Assembly (NCBI GenBank): GCA_005281725.1
Contig: SSBO01000005.1
Coordinates: forward strand, 496,001-560,000
Reading direction: 5' to 3'
From: Wuchereria bancrofti
Lineage: Eukaryota; Nematoda; Chromadorea; Rhabditida; Onchocercidae
DNA length: 64,000 nucleotides
Part shown: positions 13,101 to 25,694 of the stretch, piece by piece
Numbering within the stretch: position 1 is the first letter of the stretch
Layout of the letters: each line of letters opens with the position of its first letter
Made by a program: the position numbers and the translations under genes
Notes under the pieces: model-generated
Seen by the model: only the letters and a program-made list of their open reading frames with translations
The model's database searches: none
What the model was told of the DNA's origin: nothing

Positions 13101-16100
13101 AGTTTCCTCCTTCTTTGCACACCCAACAAAAGAGTGAAAGTTGAAACAAAGCAGCAAGCTAGCAGCACCCCTATTGCCATCGCAACTGCTCCCTTCCACC
13201 ACCACCACCACCACCACCACCAGCTGCTGTAATTTTCATCGATGCTTGAAATTTAGGCAACACTTTATGGAAATTGAATAAGATGAGTGGCATACGACTG
13301 TTAGAAAAGCTACGAAATTAATCAAATATCACAATAATGATAATGACAGACTAACCACCCATCCCAGCAATGATTCATGTTAAGTGGGCAAAGATTTCTG
13401 AATCTCATTGAAATTTGAGCAATTTAGAGTTATCAAGTTGAAAAGGAAAACTGACAAAAGAGTATTTGCAGTAAATTCTAATCAGAAATTGAAGATTATC
13501 TACCAAAAGAAACATATGCACATGATGTTCGAAATATGAATGAAGATAACTGCTGCAGTAATGTATAAATCTTATGCAAAGCAAACTTAACAATTCTTCT
13601 AAATCCAAAGTTATCATCTTAACATGCATCTTTTCGCATATTCCTTCTTATCAGTGCTGATCACTTTTCCAAAGATCCTTACTAAATTGTCCCTTATCAA
13701 ATTACATTACATTAAACAAGCCAAAATAATGCCTTCTCTGTATGCTAATATTGCTGTAGAAGGATGGATCATACCTGGATCAAATTTGTGCACATTAAAC
13801 CTATCTATCATTTTTTTTCCCTATGATAAGTTGTAAAGTTTGTTCGTTTATAATTTCGAAAAAAAAAAACTTGAGAGTTTTTGGGGGTAGAAAGATGGAG
13901 GTAAAAATGAGAAATCATCTTTACCTCCTTTTAAAAATCATCCTTAAAGGGCAGAAGAAGGTATGCAAAAAAGACTTGAAAATGACGACCTTTTATGAAA
14001 GTTACGAAGAAATGTTAGACAGAAATGTCCTTTTTTCCGTTTTCTACATAAAATGAACGGTCACCGAAATTTGCAATAAGCAAAAATTTATTTTGCAGAA
14101 AGACTACTGACATCGATAGCTATCAGTAAAGAGATTCATCTATTGTCAGAAACAGTTTCATTTCTTTCTTATTTCCACCAATAAGTCAGTCGCCTTCACC
14201 TACATCAGAGTACTCATAAGAACTGAAGACTGTCAGTGGTTACAAGCCACCTGAAGGAAAAACTTTTCCTTTCGTAACGGTGCAGTATCCTTCAGCAAAA
14301 GTACTTCGCCCCAACACAATAACAAGTAATGGAATTAAAAGTGTAAGGTTGAATTTAAAATAAATCGAGGAGTCCGAACAGTGTCATAAAATAGGACAAA
14401 GGATATTTGGAAGAAATAGAAAAAATGTACCTCTATATTTTCCTGATTAGCCATTTAATTTTGTTGTTAATGAGATGGCCGTCTTCACTTGGCTCACACA
14501 AATCAAATTTCCAATAACAACCAATAAGCGTAATAATTTGTAACAAATCGTTCCACAAGCGCAGTAGTTAGCCGTCTAACAGCCGCTTCTCACGTTTATT
14601 CACACAGATTTACAGCAGCAGATAAAGTTTACAACATAAATTATATGTATATATATTTTTATAATTTCTGGAAAATATGCAACTTTGGAGTTCTTCTGAT
14701 GTAAATGAAATCATTAATTGGATGCTGAATGTTTATTATTCTATAAAGTTAATATTTCAAATACTGAAAAATTTTTATTTCAGAACCCTATTGAGGAAGT
14801 TAATATTTCAAATCCTCACTGTAAACTTTTTTAATCTATGATTCCTCATCGAAAAATTTTGACTGTTATATGTGACTGAAAAGAATTCAGTCACTTTCTG
14901 ATGGAAAATAGCAGAAACATGGAAAGATATAGAGAAAGAAGTAATGGGTTAAAAAAGCGGACAGATTGTTTACAGAAAAATCTATAGGTTTCAACATTTT
15001 GAATGGAATTGAATGGCAGAAATGTTCCTCACATTCAAGAAAGCACTGGCAGAGTAAAATTTTGCCTGCTTAATTGATTTAGTGAGTTAGTTGCCAGCAA
15101 TCTGAGAAAACTGAAGATCAAAACGTTGTCCGTGAAGAGTGCTAAGAAGAATAGATTGGTGAAAAGATTTAGTGCTTATCTGTTTTCTTCAAGCATAAGC
15201 GCAACTGTTTGCTTCTTTCCTGAATCATCAACAGGCAATTATTGCTAGATGGCTGTTTCATTCAAGAAAGATGACCAACAAATAGCCACTATCAATTCCC
15301 AATTTTAGAGAACGATATTATCTTCTCTTACTATTAGCAGATGTTTTTTCGATAGCTGACCAGTTTATTTTAATGGTCTACAAATTCAATATGTCGTACA
15401 CTTATCAAACTATTTAACTATTCAGCAAGTGTTCAATATCTTTTTTAACGATTACACAATTTTACTTTAACCAGGACCTAAATCAAATTAGCCAAAAATT
15501 GCGGATTTTGCGGTTGGGCAATTCGCTGCTTGATGAGTATTTCGGAAAGCAAGTTACCACTCGTAAAATTTATGGCAAATTCCTCCCTTACCCACACAAA
15601 AGCTTTTTGCATATTTTAGTAAGAGTAAACAAGCTCTGGGACTTAAAGAATCTTGTTGTAGAAGAAATAGCTCAGAGCCACTTATCGGAAGCTTCATTTC
15701 ACCGGAAACATGGGAACGAGTGCTAGCTGGATGATGACAACGTAATGTCGGAATGAATGGGATGACGTGGGGAGGAGATATAAGACAGATTGTCCAATGA
15801 AGAAAGTTGGGCAGATGGTCCGAGAATAGAAAAGAACTGAAGTCTCCTTCCGAGACGTGTCACGTGACAACAATTAGCTATCTATTACATAGGTACAAAA
15901 AAAGCAGTGTGCTGCCGTTGCAGTAGTTTTTGTTAGTAAGTTTGTCCTTCTTCCTCTTTACCGCTCCCTTTCCGGTTTTTATTGATAGTTCCCCTTGTCA
16001 GCTTTTATTGACAAGCTTTGCCCTCCCCCTCAAAACAGTCAGTACCAAAGATCATCTTTTAATGGTAAACAAGAAGATAACCAATGCATTTAAACACAAT

Positions 16101-16652
16101 ATGTTGTTAGTGCAAACGTTGATGCAGCCATAGTATTATTCGTTTTTGTATAGAAAATGGCACATGCACAATTCTATTTGTTCGCGACAAATATCTGCAT
16201 GTTTTGCAAACGCTGCAAACTTGTTTGTAAGGGATAGTAGTAAAAAGGGCGTTGCGAGAATTACGAGGGAAGAGACAACAGTTTCGAATAAACATACACC
16301 CCACACATATACGTTGCCTACCAAAGAAATACAGTAAAATAAACAAGGCAAATAGGAAGAGATCAATCTTAGAGGGAACGAACTAATTTGTTAAAATTGA
16401 GACTTCTGATTAGCAAACATTTGCATAATTAATCGATATGCTCGCCCTACTTTCCACTATTCATAGTAAAATGCAAAAATGTTGCATCACATTGGCAGAG
16501 GTACAGCGAAATCTTAGCAATACTTCACTGACCTTCATATCATCGTAGATCGGTTTACCAAGTGCTTTCGCTGCTTCTTCATGTTTCAGTAATCTTTCCT
16601 TTTCCGCAGCTTCCGATGACGGTGCTCTTCCTTTCTGTTCGTTACTTGTCAT
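7149..16652 (-). CDS. fgt-1: Facilitated glucose transporter (GLUT/FGT-1 family)
   Basis: Twelve-helix MFS sugar transporter of the plasma membrane. Eleven exons: 16652-16533, 10417-10316, 10204-10122, 9801-9596, 9360-9190, 8994-8858, 8693-8421, 8150-8052, 7893-7806, 7680-7553 and 7310-7149 give 522 residues, close to family length, and every junction keeps phase. Landmarks in order are GGSFQFGYHIG in TM1, GKMADWLGRKGAM between TM2 and TM3, GRLVIGIN, the PESPKY loop, QQFSGIN in TM7 (QQLSGIN in class I GLUTs), GPGSIPWFF in TM10, NWTANF in TM11 and VPETKGRSVEDI after TM12. The first exon is hydrophilic and its ATG lies 31 nt after a 3' splice site. Intron 1 is 6.1 kb. A decayed copy of exon 9 lies in the intron before exon 9. 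C. elegans FGT-1 is the nearest relative I recall. Confidence 0.97.
7971..8032 (-). pseudogene. Decayed tandem copy of fgt-1 exon 9 (TM10 start)
   Basis: On the minus strand 62 nt closely match the first 63 nt of exon 9 (7893 downward): both contain GATCAAACA, GCAACAAGTGGGCA and a run encoding CLF-LF. The copy keeps an upstream TTTTTTGCAG acceptor and gains a GTGAGT donor where exon 9 reads on into IFFATGPG. As a cassette (62 nt) it would break the frame. Read through from exon 8 without using the donor at 8051, it would insert 27 residues in frame. The normal-length protein skips it. Confidence 0.8.
10418..16532 (-). other. fgt-1 intron 1 (6.1 kb)
   Basis: This span lies between the cytoplasmic N-terminal exon and the TM1 exon. 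It holds a GTT repeat near 10999-11022, a CCA/CAC repeat at 13196-13221 and scattered short open frames on both strands (such as 12487-12801 plus and 11512-11727 plus) without family resemblance. Large first introns often hold enhancers or internal promoters, but I see no motif to name. Confidence 0.6.
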
Positions 16653-16977
16653 TACTTTGGGCAGGGAATAACTTGATTATGATCTGAAACGATTACAAAA
16701 ACTAACATTCAGTTATAGTTTCAAGACGATTCCCAACAAACTGACTGAAAATCGGTATGCAAATGACAGAAGAACAGACGGGTGAATCAATTTAAGCGAA
16801 TAATATCGACTGATGTCATCGTAATAAGAACTTTACTGGCTTATACGAATGGATTAACTTGTAACGATTCCCAACCTCAAAAATTTACTGTTAGGTTAGT
16901 AAGGTTAGTCCATCATAACATTCTTTTAGCTTTTCATACTTACTTTCCTTCAATAAGTATTGCTGGAAAGGAACAAC

Positions 16978-17273
16978 TGACTCTCTCTCTCTCCCTCTCC
17001 ATCTCTCTCCCTCTCTTTTCGTCCTTTGTTGTATTTATGGTGTCGGAATGGAAATGAGATGAAATGAGAGATGCTACGTCCTTTTCTTCCAGATATCGGC
17101 GAGTGGACGAAAAAGAGAAGCATCGTTTAAGGGGCAGGGAATTACTCCCTGGCTAATGGGCATTTTAACCACTAATTTAACAAAACAGAATGTGTTCCAG
17201 CATGAGAGATGACAAGACTCGTCATCATCTCCTGTAAGAAAGATGACAGAGAGAGAGAGAGAGAGAGAGATTC
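16978..17273. repeat. CT-rich and GA-rich simple repeats
   Basis: CT-rich tract at 16978-17018 and a pure GA run at about 17250-17271, on opposite strands relative to each other, 230 bp apart. They lie upstream of fgt-1 exon 1. Confidence 0.8.
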
Positions 17274-17926
17274 TTCCGATGGGTTAATATTCCGATATGT
17301 TTCTTTCAAAGAAAGAGCACATCACAGTTGACTGACTCTATATGAAAGTGCTTTAGAATAAATAAATGCATGTGCAAAGGATGAAAAGATTTCCGGAAAG
17401 GATCCGGACACACTGCACCTAGCATAGATAGACACAGAGGACGGACAAAGATCAGTCTCTTGAGCAGTGCAGATCGTTTGTTCATCGTGCGAATGTCATT
17501 TCCAGAGAAAGTACGATGATATTGAGAGGAGGATGGAGAAGTGAGGCGCAAAGTGCTTCCACTTTCACTTCCACTTCTTGCACTTCTATTTGCGTCTGCA
17601 CTGATCTCATCACTACTAACTAATTCGACGATCAAACATTGCTTAACTGATTATTGACACTGAAGTGCTGTGCATTCTTCATCTGATCCTACTAAGCTGC
17701 TACCAGACCAGCAAGCACTACACGCAGATTACAGTTCTTCGGGCAGTGTTGCTTCCTTCCATTTGAAATGCGACACGTCGACGAGCATTGCCAATTCAGC
17801 CGGCATAAAAAAGCAGAGGAATGGTGGTTGGATGTTGTGACGTGTGGTAAGGACAGAATAAAGAATAAGGAAGGTAAGAGAAGGCCAGCATATCTCTTGT
17901 AGATTTAATTCTCTTCTAGATGTTAC

Positions 17927-17986
17927 CGATTCACAAGGAAGAGGTGAGTGAGCTGGGACGGGCGGTGATGTATTGTTGTGCGCCAT
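17927..17986 (-). CDS. Possible alternative first exon of fgt-1
   Basis: An ATG at 17986 opens a 20-codon segment (MAHNNTSPP to CES, Pro- and Ser-rich) that ends at a GTAACA donor in phase 0. Phase 0 is what the TM1 exon at 10417 needs, so the segment could replace exon 16652-16533. The ATG follows a TGTTAAG, a weak 3' splice site. FGT-1 relatives have isoforms with different N-termini. The evidence is only phase and position. Confidence 0.25.
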
Positions 17987-20900
17987 CTTAACAGGTGCTC
18001 AAAGGAAGGAGGCTCTTCTTTTATTGAGCCCACAAATTTGCTCGTTACAATAAGAGGAGCACAAGGAAAACAAAAGTTCATAGGACAGACTCATCAGTCA
18101 TTTTCGACCACAAAATACCTTTAAATTACTTTAAAGAAAGAAAAGAAAACTTTCATTAAACACATCCAATCATTAAACTTATAGAGCAAACAATCCGCAT
18201 CTTTTAAAATTTTCAGATAAATAATCCAGCAAAATTAGTTAAATGTTAAGAATTTATGTGGTAGAATGATGAAGAGTTTAGCTCTCTCAGACAGCCGGTA
18301 AACTGCGACAAAAATGTCTCTCCTACAGAAATGCATGTGACATCCTTTCAACCACAAACCACAAAGACAAAAAGCAGTTTGATGAAAAGCAATCAGAAGT
18401 GGAAGTGAACATTTCGAAATTATTAGCATTATTAGAAATAACACAATAACGACACGATTTCGTGCCAAATATTATTACATCCGAACTTTCTATAAAAGAA
18501 TTTTGATTGAACGGTAATGAAGAGAGATGGAAAGATTAGAAGGGAAGAGTGCAGGTAAGCATTGTTGAATTCACCTTACCCGTCAGATATTTATTACACT
18601 ACACTCTATCACAACACTGAAAATGATTACAAATTTCGGAACAACACAAATCATTTCTCTTTGGAAATTTCAGGTAAGTAAAAGAAGAGGAAAATATAAC
18701 TGTGATGGAAAGCACATACAAAAGGATCTGTGAAATCTCTCATCAATTTTGATCCATCCAGTAGAGAAGCGGAATGTCCGAAAGTAATAGCTAATCAGAA
18801 AAAAAAAATTCCTTTTAATAGAATTTACAATTTAGATATCGCAAATGCCACAATGCTACACAGTTGACAGTTGACATTGAAAACTTGCAACAAGACTTTA
18901 ATAAAAGCATTATTTTACTCTGTTAACTTCGAGACAGCTGCTAATTCGATCGAAAAATCGGAAAGAAGGAAATAAGTGGAAGCTGAAGTGAATTTGAAGT
19001 GGCTGAAAACGATTTACTGGTGAAATCAGCAGATAATTCTTCTGTATTATTCATTGCTGGGTCATCTCGCAGTGAAGTTCTTCCGGTGCTCTGGCTGTCT
19101 CAGCCATCAATGACGGACTGGATTTCAAAAGATGAAAATTGAAGCGACAGAAATAAATCAACGTAAATAAGGGAAGAGGAGGAGGTCTTAGTGAGATTAT
19201 GCATTTCAGTGTCCGGTAAGCATTCTCCTCCATTCACAATCTCTTATTGCTATCGATTGGAGAATTTCCAGCTCTTCAGAAGATTTTTGGAAACAGCAAA
19301 AAACAGAAAGATGTGAAGATGTGTCGAAATAATTAGCCAATTTCTCCAAGAGCTAATTGTTTCCCTTTGCTAAGTCCATAAATCCATCTTATCATCGCTT
19401 CCATTTTACGACTATTACTGCCACTATCTTATCACTGACTCTAATGCAATCGAAACTGATCTGTTGAGGACATCACTGTCACCCTTACTGGTGATTTATA
19501 GCGCATTTTCGAAATTAGCAAATGTGATGCAATATATAGAGCTCTGCGCTGTGATATAAGCATATATAATGTTAAACCGATAAAGTTTCCTCCACTTCTT
19601 AATCTTATCTTCATCATTTCCTCCATACAATCAATCTTTGACCGAAGGTCGCTTCCGGTCAAAGTTAAAAATCCTATTTTGTAAAATTCCTTGTTTCAAA
19701 AAGCCGTGTAAAAAATTGAAAGAATGATTAATGCAACAAGTGAGAGAAATTGTGCAATGTGTTGAAATTTTGCAAAAATATGAGAGCAATGAAATGTAAG
19801 CGTTCAGATAGTATTTGCATACGCTATCACAACCACTTTGTCATCAGCTAAGAATCATTACATTACAATATAAAGCAGTAATGAAATTTGGCCTTCGACT
19901 ACAAACCTTGTGCCTTACCTACTCTTCGTACCGTGGTATTGCTCAGATAAAAAGGAAACTTGAAATATGGAGCGAATTATAATATTCAATAACAACAATA
20001 GTGAATTAAATGTAATTAAAATAAGCCGGAACTGTGTAGATGTGAATAACCGGAAATATCGTAAACGAATCTGGCAAGGAAGACTTTTCCAGGACCAGCG
20101 AAACTGCGGGACAGTTCCGCTTTTCCGTTGTTCAGATTCTATCTTGTGATAAAAGGGGACTTTTCGAGCACATTAAGATTTAGGATAATATATGTTTTGC
20201 AATGTGTTTTGAAAGTACTCAACTGCTTCCATTCTCGTACCAATAAAATAACTAAATCGAACTTTCTAGAAAGTTTGAGATTTGCCTTATCTAAACTTTT
20301 TAGTACAGTGACATCCTCTGGGTCGATCAATGCCAGTTGAATATAACAACATTAATGCAAACAAATGGCATTTAATAATTAGCTACAATGAAAAGCTACA
20401 GAAAAGCTAATCGAGTAGTAGATCTGAAGTTTGCGGATTTTGATTACATATTGAAAGTTCGCTTCATGCTCACATCAGAATCAGATTTGTACACAACAGT
20501 GGTAGTTAGTGGTTGTGACAAAATAACGATGACTCATGGAAGGAAGCAATTAAGATGGGAGCTAGGAGATGGGTGATGCAACCTATGCATTGAATCAGAA
20601 AAGATACTTATATTATGGTGCTTTATAGGAAGAAAGTTGCACCGTGTTTTCAAGGTTATAGTAAAGGTGCAATTGAGAGTTCACTCCACTGTGACATCAG
20701 ATTTAACGACATTGAAATGAGGCCATATTGTAGGTGTGATGAATGGATGTATCCATTACTGCATATTAATGACATACTTATATTCCGGTGACAATGTACA
20801 TTTATTTAGCTTGTACACACCATGGTGCAGACCAGTTGTCACAGGAGAAGTTGCTAGTTTAGCTGAGGTGTTCATAAGTTTTTCCGAGTTTTTCTCAATT

Positions 20901-22133
20901 TTTAATAGATGACAATATTTTTTGAAGAAATTGATGGAATTAAAATGAAGTCCGAAGAAAAGGATGTAGAAATTGATGAAGCGATAAGTTAGCCATTACA
21001 GGCAAATGAAAAGTAATTAAAGGGACGGAAAGTGCAGTGCGTGCATAACATTCCGCAATCAGAAATGATGGAAACGCGTGACGACGGATTCTATTTCTCC
21101 TTGGAAGATGCAATTCCTTCGAACTCTTCCGCTCTTCTAACGTACCGTGACTGAGACACATGCAAGGGGGCACTACGACATTTCATTCATTTCCTATGCT
21201 TTCTTTTTGGCATTCAAAGATGGCGTACGTCTTCTCAGAGATGAAAAACATTTCCAAAAATGAAAAGTGAAATGCCAAACCTAGAACATTTGGGGGAAGC
21301 TGAAAGTTCCTCTTCATTCTGTGATGACTTAAATATTGTCTCCGTCTGCTGATCTAATTTACTTGTTGGACAAATGAAAGCGATAATAAAACAGCTTTTT
21401 TTAAAAGAAATTCCACTATTTTAAGGAGAAATAACAATTTTTTTGACAATCATCCGAATTGTTCATTTTGGGCCATAAAAGTTCACTAATCAATTTAAAG
21501 TACGCTTGCTAGCTTTGCAGTATAATTTCGAGAAGTACAACAAAAGTTTTAATTAAAAGATTACATAAAAACAGAAACACGAATCCATTCCTATGAAGCC
21601 GTATTGATGACGGCAAACATGACCGAAGTAAAGTACAGTTACTCTTTCGACTTGCTCCGATTTTTTTGGTTGTCAAGAAATACATACAGCTTTTGTTTAT
21701 TCCTCTAACTAAAAACTAATTTCTGTTTCAAATTATCAAACTCATGCCATATCAAGAAATACTGTTTCAGCAAAGAAACAAATGGCTGAAGAAAAGTTAC
21801 TTAGTATGAAAGAGTTCAGAATAAACTTCGACGATGGATCATTGTCTTAACATTCATGAAAATCCCCTTGGATGAAAATTCATGAAAATGTCAAAAGAAA
21901 CCACAGAGAGATGAAAATCCCCTTGGAAAAATTAAAGAATTAATCGGAATCATTTGCAACGTAGATTTCAACAATGGTATGGTATTATTGATTCCTTTCT
22001 ATTGAAGATACCCACACATTATTACGATGCTAGTATGGTGTGTGTGTCACACTGTGGTCGCACATTCATTTCTCTCAATTATAAACACTTTTAAAATGTG
22101 CGGCATGAAAATACGGCTAACAGAGATAGCATT

Positions 22134-22158
22134 GGTAGGTAGGTAGGTAGGTAGGTAG
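22134..22158. repeat. GGTA tetranucleotide repeat
   Basis: About six GGTA units in a row, noncoding. Confidence 0.9.
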
Positions 22159-22300
22159 TATTGGTGCTCATATAGGTGCCGGTAGTTCTATTGGCAATGA
22201 TGACAGTACGATATTGAAGTGATGACACATTTATGACAATTTTGACACTTTTCATTTCCTACTTCCAATAAATGGACCAAATTCAAGTGAAGGTCCTGTT

Positions 22301-22325
22301 GCTGCTGCTGCTGCTGCTGCTGCTG
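22301..22325. repeat. GCT trinucleotide repeat
   Basis: Eight GCT units in a row with no supported coding exon around them. Confidence 0.9.
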
Positions 22326-24673
22326 AACTAGTTCTCAGATACTCTAATTTGAAATGTAATTTACAATTTGATGATGCACTGAAGTACCCAATATCAGCTA
22401 CCTTTCCACTCAATGAATTCACTCACTGCAATCAAAATCGGTCTCTGTTCCGAAAATAGTCACGCAAGCTTGCCCATTATCCTTATACTTCAGCAGTTAA
22501 CAATTCGAAGTGAGAGAGAAGAAATTTGTGATATATGTTTTCAGAACAGAACTGAGTATATGCATCCTCAAATATTCTCTTGTTTTTTGCTCAAGAAGCA
22601 TCTTGATAAAATAAATTCAAACAGAGAGCCATTACCAACGATTATACGAATAACGAAATGAGCGAAAGACAAAGATTTCCTCAAATGTAAGAAACACTTT
22701 GAGCAAAATGTGACATCAGTGACCCTTCTGGGACAAAACTGCATCGTCGCTGCGAGATAACCGTGGTTATATCTATTTTATTGGTATATGGAGAAGGATT
22801 AAGAAGCGAATGCGGCCAGTGCAGTTGCTGGGAGTCCACTTCAGATGGACGCAGGAGTGGACACGCCGAGAGACAGAGACACATGTATGTGCGTAGGTCA
22901 CTGACTGCGTGCAATAGTCCCTGCGAGCGGATGACCTCACTCACTCCTACAAAAATGACCCGTATGTGGACAGTTGTGGACCTTCTCATTCCCTCACACC
23001 TCCTAATGGGTCGATACCAGGGACCGACCACCAGCACTTCTGCAAAAATTCTGGAAATTAATTCTTCAAACTTATTATGTCACACAATGCTACGGACAAA
23101 AATATGTTTCTAACGTTAATTCCAGTAATTTAAATCCTCGATCTAACTGGTCGTTATGTGACTATTTAGAGAGGTGAAAAAACCAAGTGCTTGTTATTGT
23201 CAAATGGTATCACAAAATCACGTGAAATACAAGAGACTTGTCGCTGAATTGCCATCGCCATGGCTACCTTATCTAATCTAATTGGTCGCTATGATACCCC
23301 CCCTGCCCCTACAAGCACGATAATCTCGGGTTGCATTGCAAAATGGGCATGTTTGAAATCAGCAAGAGAGGTGATTACGAAAATCATAAAGATAAGCAAA
23401 CAGGTGAATGCAATCCGTCCGTGAATTTGCATCATTTCCATAGGAATCCAATTATCCCAAACAACAGTGAGAGACGGATAGGTTGGGCAGAGTGAGTGGA
23501 CATGGTGTGACACGTCCATCTCACATTACTATTTATCTTTCTAAAACCGCCTCGTGTCTATCGATCGCCACACTGGCATATAGCTGGCAGTTATCCAGCC
23601 CGCCTAGGACTCGTTTTCATGAAAGTCAAAGTATTTGGTGCTGGGAATATAACTTCTCCTTTTACCAGCAGTCGTCACGTTCCATTGAAACTAATAATTC
23701 GGACAGGCACAATTCAATTTGCATTTCCTTATATCCTTTAAAATTAAAAATGCTGTGAAGATAAATAATGTCGTGCAGAAGGGGACTAATTACTGACAAG
23801 GAAAATGAACCCAACAAATTCGGTCAGAAATGAGTTGCCCGAAATAGAAAACCACTGTTTAACTCCGAAACGCATCAAAATAAAATGAAGCGAAACGATT
23901 AAACTGCTTTCGGTTGTTTAAATCAAATGCAAACATATGAAAAAGTTTGCAAAACAATAAGCTTTATTTGTGAAATTTACAGCAAAGACATAATAATTTT
24001 AAATTAATTATTCTTCACTCTTTCCTCGCATCTTTTAAAAAGTAATGAAAAGTTTTATAAGTACTTATCGAAGTAACGATGTCTTACTTTATCAGAGTGA
24101 CCTGTACCGTGTCATCAAATAAATTGACATAAAAAAGCACTGAAAAAGAGTAGTAATTTACCAAACATTTCGCATAAGGGAATTTGCATGAATGAGAGAA
24201 ATAGTCTTGTAAAAATGACAACGTTTAACAAAATGATGAGAGCATGACAAAAAGTGGCGGTCAAAATGTTTGCTTCATTATCGTTCGGAGAAGCTCAATC
24301 GTTTCATCGATCCATCGACCTCTCAGTCTCAGTGCAGAGATCAAAAGTGATTACGAATTTGACACAGGAAGGAAGCGAAGAGAAGAAACATGACGATGAC
24401 AGGATCTTCCCACCAAAATTAGATACTCGATAAATACCTGCCATTAAACATATGTACTTCGTCCTACTGTTCAAATGTTCATCAAATTTCCTGAACTTTT
24501 GATCCATCTGTTTAAATGCCACAGTTTATGGTGTCACTCATGAAATACTTCCTGGTGGTATTACTGAATTAAATTTATAGGAACATAGTATAATATGCAA
24601 AAACTCTTTAACGAACTTATTTTCGTTCAATTCACTGATACTATTCCATAAATTTTTTTAGTCCTTCTTCTTC

Positions 24674-24710
24674 TTGTGCCTGTCATAAAAATCTTTTATG
24701 ACAGGCACAA
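24674..24710. repeat. Perfect 17-bp hairpin with 3-nt loop
   Basis: The arm TTGTGCCTGTCATAAAA (24674-24690), the loop ATC and its exact reverse complement (24694-24710) form a perfect inverted repeat. A T-rich run follows after 24716. It could be a foldback element or a transcribed stem-loop; the sequence does not decide. Confidence 0.85.
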
Positions 24711-25388
24711 AAAATCTTTTTTTTCTCAGGAAACTATACAGGGGGAAATTTAGCAGGGCTGACTTTTCGATTACCCTTTGGACGTGACCCTTCGGGTTGA
24801 TGACTGCAAACATGAACAACACAGTCAAAAGAAATAATCATAAAGAAACATTGAAAATTCTCTATCAAAATAAGAAAGGTTAAAGTTTCTAAGAGCATTA
24901 GTGAGACTTCTCCAGTCCCAAAGCTAGCTTCCCCATCACAGGCACACACAAAACGGTCTTGCTGAGTGTCACCAGCAGAACCCATCCAATAGCCAGAAAG
25001 TTGGTGCCAATTACTTTTTTGTCTGCTGAATCAATCAACCAAACACAAATCAAAAAGCATTAATTTCATGTTTTTCTTAACAAATTCATCCCATTCTATC
25101 CGCGTTCCAAGATAGATAGCAAAGAGATAAGAATTGGAGATAAAACAAAATGATAAAAAGTTGAGTTTTCCCAGTTAGTCAAGAGATAGCAGCGGCAGCG
25201 ACAGCAGCAGTCCTTGAGGAAGGACAGAGGCTGCAAGTTGAACTGAACTCGGTCTCAACGGATCGGATCTCACATATGGGCTCGTTCTCATTCATTACAA
25301 CCACCAACTGACGTAACCCTCCTTTCAAACAGTGGGATTTCCCTCTCTCTCTCTCTCCGCTTTCTGCCTGCATTCCCGAATATCTCGC

Positions 25389-25658
25389 ATGAAAGCGCAG
25401 CAGGCAGCACTTATCGCTCATCCTGAAAGGCTGAAGAGTGTAGCCTCCGACGTTGAAGAGTACAACGAGGACATCGTACATCACTGCAGTGAGTACTGTT
25501 CGCAAGTTCCGCGTGAGCACGGGTACTGTCCGCACGTGTCCGAGACGAATCACGTCGAGACTGAAGCATCGATACGTAACGTACCCCCACCTAAAGGCAA
25601 AACACCCGCTCTCTGCGCTTCTAGTGGTCCGCACCTCTTCTATTACTCGTTCTGGTGA
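25389..25658 (+). CDS. Small ORF in the leader of mthf-1, function unknown
   Basis: Ninety codons from an ATG at 25389 to a TGA 37 nt before the mthf-1 ATG. The encoded peptide is mixed polar with an acidic middle (DVEEYNEDIVHHC) and several Cys and His. The stretch is GC- and CpG-richer than its surroundings and is also open on the minus strand for 151 codons. A good donor (GTGAGT at 25489) cuts the ORF in phase 1, which does not fit mthf-1 exon 2, so it is not an obvious alternative first exon. It could be an upstream ORF or promoter sequence open by chance. Confidence 0.25.
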   Translation: MKAQQAALIAHPERLKSVASDVEEYNEDIVHHCSEYCSQVPREHGYCPHVSETNHVETEASIRNVPPPKGKTPALCASSGPHLFYYSFW

Positions 25659-25694
25659 TTTGCTGTGAGCCAGTCGGTTATTGTGTTTGCTAAT

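Larger units (their letters stand above)
17987..25388. other. Long intergenic region between divergent fgt-1 and mthf-1
   Basis: No convincing exon was found on either strand. It contains simple repeats, a duplicated ATGAAAATCCCCTTGGA at about 21857 and 21913, the perfect hairpin at 24674-24710 and a somewhat GC-richer block at 22750-23040 that is open on both strands but matches nothing I know. Promoters of both flanking genes should lie here or close by. Confidence 0.5.

Noticed and set aside
12936..13220. Minus-strand ORF starting with a poly-valine run
   Set aside because: The start is the translation of a CCA/CAC simple repeat; the rest shows no protein-like pattern.
17306..17635. Ser-rich minus-strand ORF that looks partly protein-like
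   Set aside because: It has no ATG before its last third and no donor in the phase needed to join fgt-1.
22681..23113. 118-codon minus and 116-codon plus ORFs
   Set aside because: Mutually antisense in a GC-richer block, no family or splice evidence; mentioned only within the intergenic entry.
25179..25634. 151-codon minus-strand ORF
   Set aside because: It is antisense to the GC-rich leader of mthf-1, has no family resemblance, and GC-rich DNA has few stops by chance.
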